Shown: one piece after another, positions 4,719 through 7,127 of the stretch
How positions within the stretch are numbered: position 1 is the stretch's first letter
Layout of the letters: each line of letters begins with the position of its first letter
DNA from: Erysipelothrix rhusiopathiae
GTDB lineage: Bacteria > Bacillota_I > Bacilli_A > Erysipelotrichales > Erysipelotrichaceae
Direction: 5' to 3'
Assembly (NCBI GenBank): GCA_902797585.1
Contig: CADBTK010000159.1
Location: forward strand, 1-7,127
Length of the DNA stretch: 7,127 nucleotides
Notes under the pieces: generated by a model
The model's input: only the letters and a program-made list of their open reading frames with translations
Database searches by the model: none
Told to the model about the DNA's origin: nothing
Translations under genes and position numbers: made by a program

Positions 4719-7127
4719 TTAAATAAATAAGTTTACATTGGAGTTTTCTGCATCGGCTAGATAACTTGCTACTCCAGCTAGTTCAACACCATCAATGAGT
4801 TCTTCTTCTTTAATACCCATAACATCCATGCTCATGGTACAAGCAACTAGTTTAACACCATTTCTTTTGGCATCTTCAATCAATTGATCAAGACTCGCTA
4901 CATTTTTGGACTTCATGACATATTTCATCATTTTTGATCCCATTCCCATCATATTCATGTTGGATAATTTTAATTGATCCACTCCTCTAGGCATCATCTT
5001 ACCAAACATGGATTCGATGAAAGATTTCTTTACTTTGACTTTTTCTTTTTTACGTAAGATATTTAATCCCCAGAATGTAAAGAACATCGTGACTGGTCGC
5101 CCCATAGCGGCAGCACCATTGGCAATAATAAAGCTAGCCATGGCCTTATCCATATCTCCATCAAAGACAATGATGGTTTTTCCTTGTGGAAGGGAAGTGA
5201 GCGTTTCTTTTTCTTTTGTTTCATTGTTTCCTTTTTGAATGGTCACGATGTTTTGTTTTCCATCTCTTTCTTTAGAAATAAAAGTATTCCCTGTACGAGC
5301 ACACCAATTTTCTACATCACGGGCAAATCCCATATCGGTAGCAGATACTTTTAATGTTTCTCCTGGTTTCATTTCTTTTAGTGTTTCGTTGACTTTCATA
5401 ATTGGACCAGGGCATTGTAAGCCGCAACAGTCTAAAATTTGAATGTCTTTGGTATCGCATCCGCAATTGTTAGATGGAATGTCTTGGTTTGTATGAATGG
5501 TTGGTTTATGCATCATAGATTTGTAGAAACTACTTCCTCCTTCCAATACACTGACTTTTGTAAAGCCATGTCCCATTAAGATTCGTGCTGCATTATAAGA
5601 GCGCACACCAATGGCACAGTAAATCACAATCTCTTGATCTTTATATTCATTTAATTCGCCTAAACGATTTCGTAATTGTCCTAAAGGAATGTGAAGAGAA
5701 TGTTCAATCGCAAAGACTAACCGTTCACTTTCTTCGGTAACATCTAAGATAACTTTTCCTTCTAATTCATTATAAGAAGTAAATTTCACTTTCCCACTTA
5801 GTATATTTTCGGCTACAAATCCCAACATATTGACTGGGTCTTTGGCACTGGAATAAGGTGGGGCATAGGCTAGTTCTAATTCTTGTAGTGTATCGATATT
5901 TCCGCCATTAGAAATTGTAGTGGCAATAGTATCAATACGTTTATCCACATTGTCTTGTCCTACAATTTGAGCTCCTAAGATTTCTTTTTGTGCATTAAAG
6001 AGTAATTTTAAAAACATAGGAGTAGCTAATGGATAGTATCCAGCATGTGATTTTTGGCTGATAAGAATGGAATAATAATCTTTATTCTTTTCTAGTCCTT
6101 GTGCTTTTAATGTTTTTTCATTAAGTCCAGTAGCAGCCACAGTCAAGTCAAAAACTTTGGCTACACTAGTACCCATACTTCCTTTGTACTCTTTATTGGC
6201 TCCATAAATATTATCGGCAACCATTCTTCCTTGTTTATTAGCCGGTCCAGCTAAAGGAATCATGGTCTTTTCTTTAGTGATAAAATGATCAACTTCAATC
6301 ACATCTCCAACAGCCCAAATGTGAGGGTCGCTAGTTCGTAGCGTCTTATCAACTACAATTCCTGAACGTTGGTTGATTTCTAGCCCACATTCTTTGGCAA
6401 GGTTTGAATTGGGACGAACACCAATTGATAAAATAACTAAATCTACGAGTAGTCTTTGTCCGTCTTGAAGAGTAATTTGTACTTGATTGTCTACGTTGGA
6501 AAAAGATTGCACACCATTATTGAGATAGAGGTTCACTCCATTCATATCGATATTTTCATGAAGTAAGTTTGCCATTTCTTTATCGATAGGCGCCATAACT
6601 TGATCTTGGGCTTCGACAATAGAGACTTGAATGTCTCTAGCATGTAAGTTTTCCGCCATTTCTAAACCAATAAATCCTCCACCAATAACAGCAGCACTTT
6701 TTGGTTTTTCTTGATCGACTAAAGTACGAATGGTATCGACATCATCGATATTCCATAGTACATGAATTCCTTTAGAATCAATGCCTTCAATGGCAGGTTT
6801 TAATGGACTAGATCCAGTAGCAAGAATTAATTCATCATAACTTTCTTGGTAAGTTCTACCTTCAACTTGAACCATGACTTCTTGTTTATCGCGATTAATA
6901 GAAATCACTTCGCTATGGATACGAACATCAATATTAAATTTTTCTTTCATCGCTTCTGGTGTTTGAAGTAAAAGAGCTTCTCTTTCTTTGATGACATCTC
7001 CTACATAATAAGGAAGTCCGCAGTTAGCAAAACTAATATATCCTCCACGTTCGAATACTATGATTTCACTGGTTTCATCTAAACGTCGTAAACGAGCGGC
7101 AGCACTGGCTCCTCCGGCCACACCACC
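4719..7127 (-). CDS. CoA-disulfide reductase / rhodanese / TusA / DsrE fusion (N-terminal tip missing)
   Basis: Multidomain sulfur-transfer flavoprotein, probably cytoplasmic. The frame is open to the right edge. The GTG at 7121-7119 is internal: with the two preceding Gly codons it gives GGVAGGASAA, the FAD-binding turn, so only about 6 residues are missing from roughly 808. Numbering from that GTG: residues 1-440 form a CoA-disulfide reductase, with the single active Cys34 in SFANCGLPYY, an NAD(P)H-binding GGGFIGLE (147-154), the FAD motif IWAVGDV (268-274) and the dimerisation segment AYAPPYSSAKDPVNM (419-433). Residues about 448-535 form a rhodanese with Cys502 in CAIGVR. Residues 561-630 form a TusA domain with CGLQCPGP (Cys570). 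Residues 645-800 form a DsrE/DsrF-like domain with Cys761. CoADR-rhodanese proteins are known as NAD(P)H-dependent persulfide reductases. The extra TusA and DsrE domains suggest sulfur handed along carrier cysteines. No rival reading explains all four domains. Confidence 0.93.
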   Translation of the reverse strand, partial: GGVAGGASAAARLRRLDETSEIIVFERGGYISFANCGLPYYVGDVIKEREALLLQTPEAMKEKFNIDVRIHSEVISINRDKQEVMVQVEGRTYQESYDELILATGSSPLKPAIEGIDSKGIHVLWNIDDVDTIRTLVDQEKPKSAAVIGGGFIGLEMAENLHARDIQVSIVEAQDQVMAPIDKEMANLLHENIDMNGVNLYLNNGVQSFSNVDNQVQITLQDGQRLLVDLVILSIGVRPNSNLAKECGLEINQRSGIVVDKTLRTSDPHIWAVGDVIEVDHFITKEKTMIPLAGPANKQGRMVADNIYGANKEYKGSMGTSVAKVFDLTVAATGLNEKTLKAQGLEKNKDYYSILISQKSHAGYYPLATPMFLKLLFNAQKEILGAQIVGQDNVDKRIDTIATTISNGGNIDTLQELELAYAPPYSSAKDPVNMLGFVAENILSGKVKFTSYNELEGKVILDVTEESERLVFAIEHSLHIPLGQLRNRLGELNEYKDQEIVIYCAIGVRSYNAARILMGHGFTKVSVLEGGSSFYKSMMHKPTIHTNQDIPSNNCGCDTKDIQILDCCGLQCPGPIMKVNETLKEMKPGETLKVSATDMGFARDVENWCARTGNTFISKERDGKQNIVTIQKGNNETKEKETLTSLPQGKTIIVFDGDMDKAMASFIIANGAAAMGRPVTMFFTFWGLNILRKKEKVKVKKSFIESMFGKMMPRGVDQLKLSNMNMMGMGSKMMKYVMKSKNVASLDQLIEDAKRNGVKLVACTMSMDVMGIKEEELIDGVELAGVASYLADAENSNVNLFI

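Noticed and set aside
4719..7121. GTG at 7121 as the start of the fusion protein
   Set aside because: It encodes the Val inside the FAD-binding GGVAGG turn; two Gly codons precede it at the window edge, so the gene continues beyond.

Overview
The window is AT-rich with strong Gram-positive-type ribosome binding sites (GGAGG/GAGGTG-like), TATAAT-type -10 boxes and short GC-stem/T-tract terminators. Together with the gene content this suggests a low-GC Firmicute. I lean towards an Erysipelotrichia- or Lactobacillales-like lineage, but this is inference and the sequence alone does not fix the genus. All genes read with the standard bacterial code (no in-frame TGA), and nothing indicates phage, IS elements, CRISPR, tRNA or rRNA.

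Layout, left to right. (1) 1-1230 (+): C-terminal part of an unusually long class I mannose-6-phosphate isomerase, cut by the left edge. (2) 1257-1631 (-): MscL, the large-conductance mechanosensitive channel, convergent with the isomerase and sharing a bidirectional terminator. (3) 1745-2083 (+): an unrecognised 112-residue protein divergent from mscL, with promoters whose -35 regions overlap. (4) 2186-2812 (+): a DUF1269-like glycine-zipper membrane protein with a charged helical tail. (5) 2892-3437 (+): a seven-helix protein with the fold signature of PlsY glycerol-3-phosphate acyltransferase but with its catalytic motifs lost. (6) 3484-4053 (-): a DUF3267-type membrane protein with an HExxH zinc-protease motif. 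(7) 4114-4554 (-): a DUF4236-like plus TM2-domain protein. (8) 4719-7127 (-): a giant CoA-disulfide reductase / rhodanese / TusA / DsrE-like fusion, cut by the right edge just inside its N-terminus.

Most genes appear to be single transcription units: a terminator directly follows or overlaps the stop codon of seven of the eight genes, and most have their own recognisable promoter. The window is therefore not one operon. The common thread of the central part (2-7) is the cell envelope: osmotic release, a glycine-zipper protein, a PlsY-derived membrane protein, a membrane zincin and a TM2 protein. The fusion at the right is a self-contained persulfide-handling machine. The most unusual items are the catalytically degenerate PlsY paralogue and the four-domain sulfur-relay fusion.
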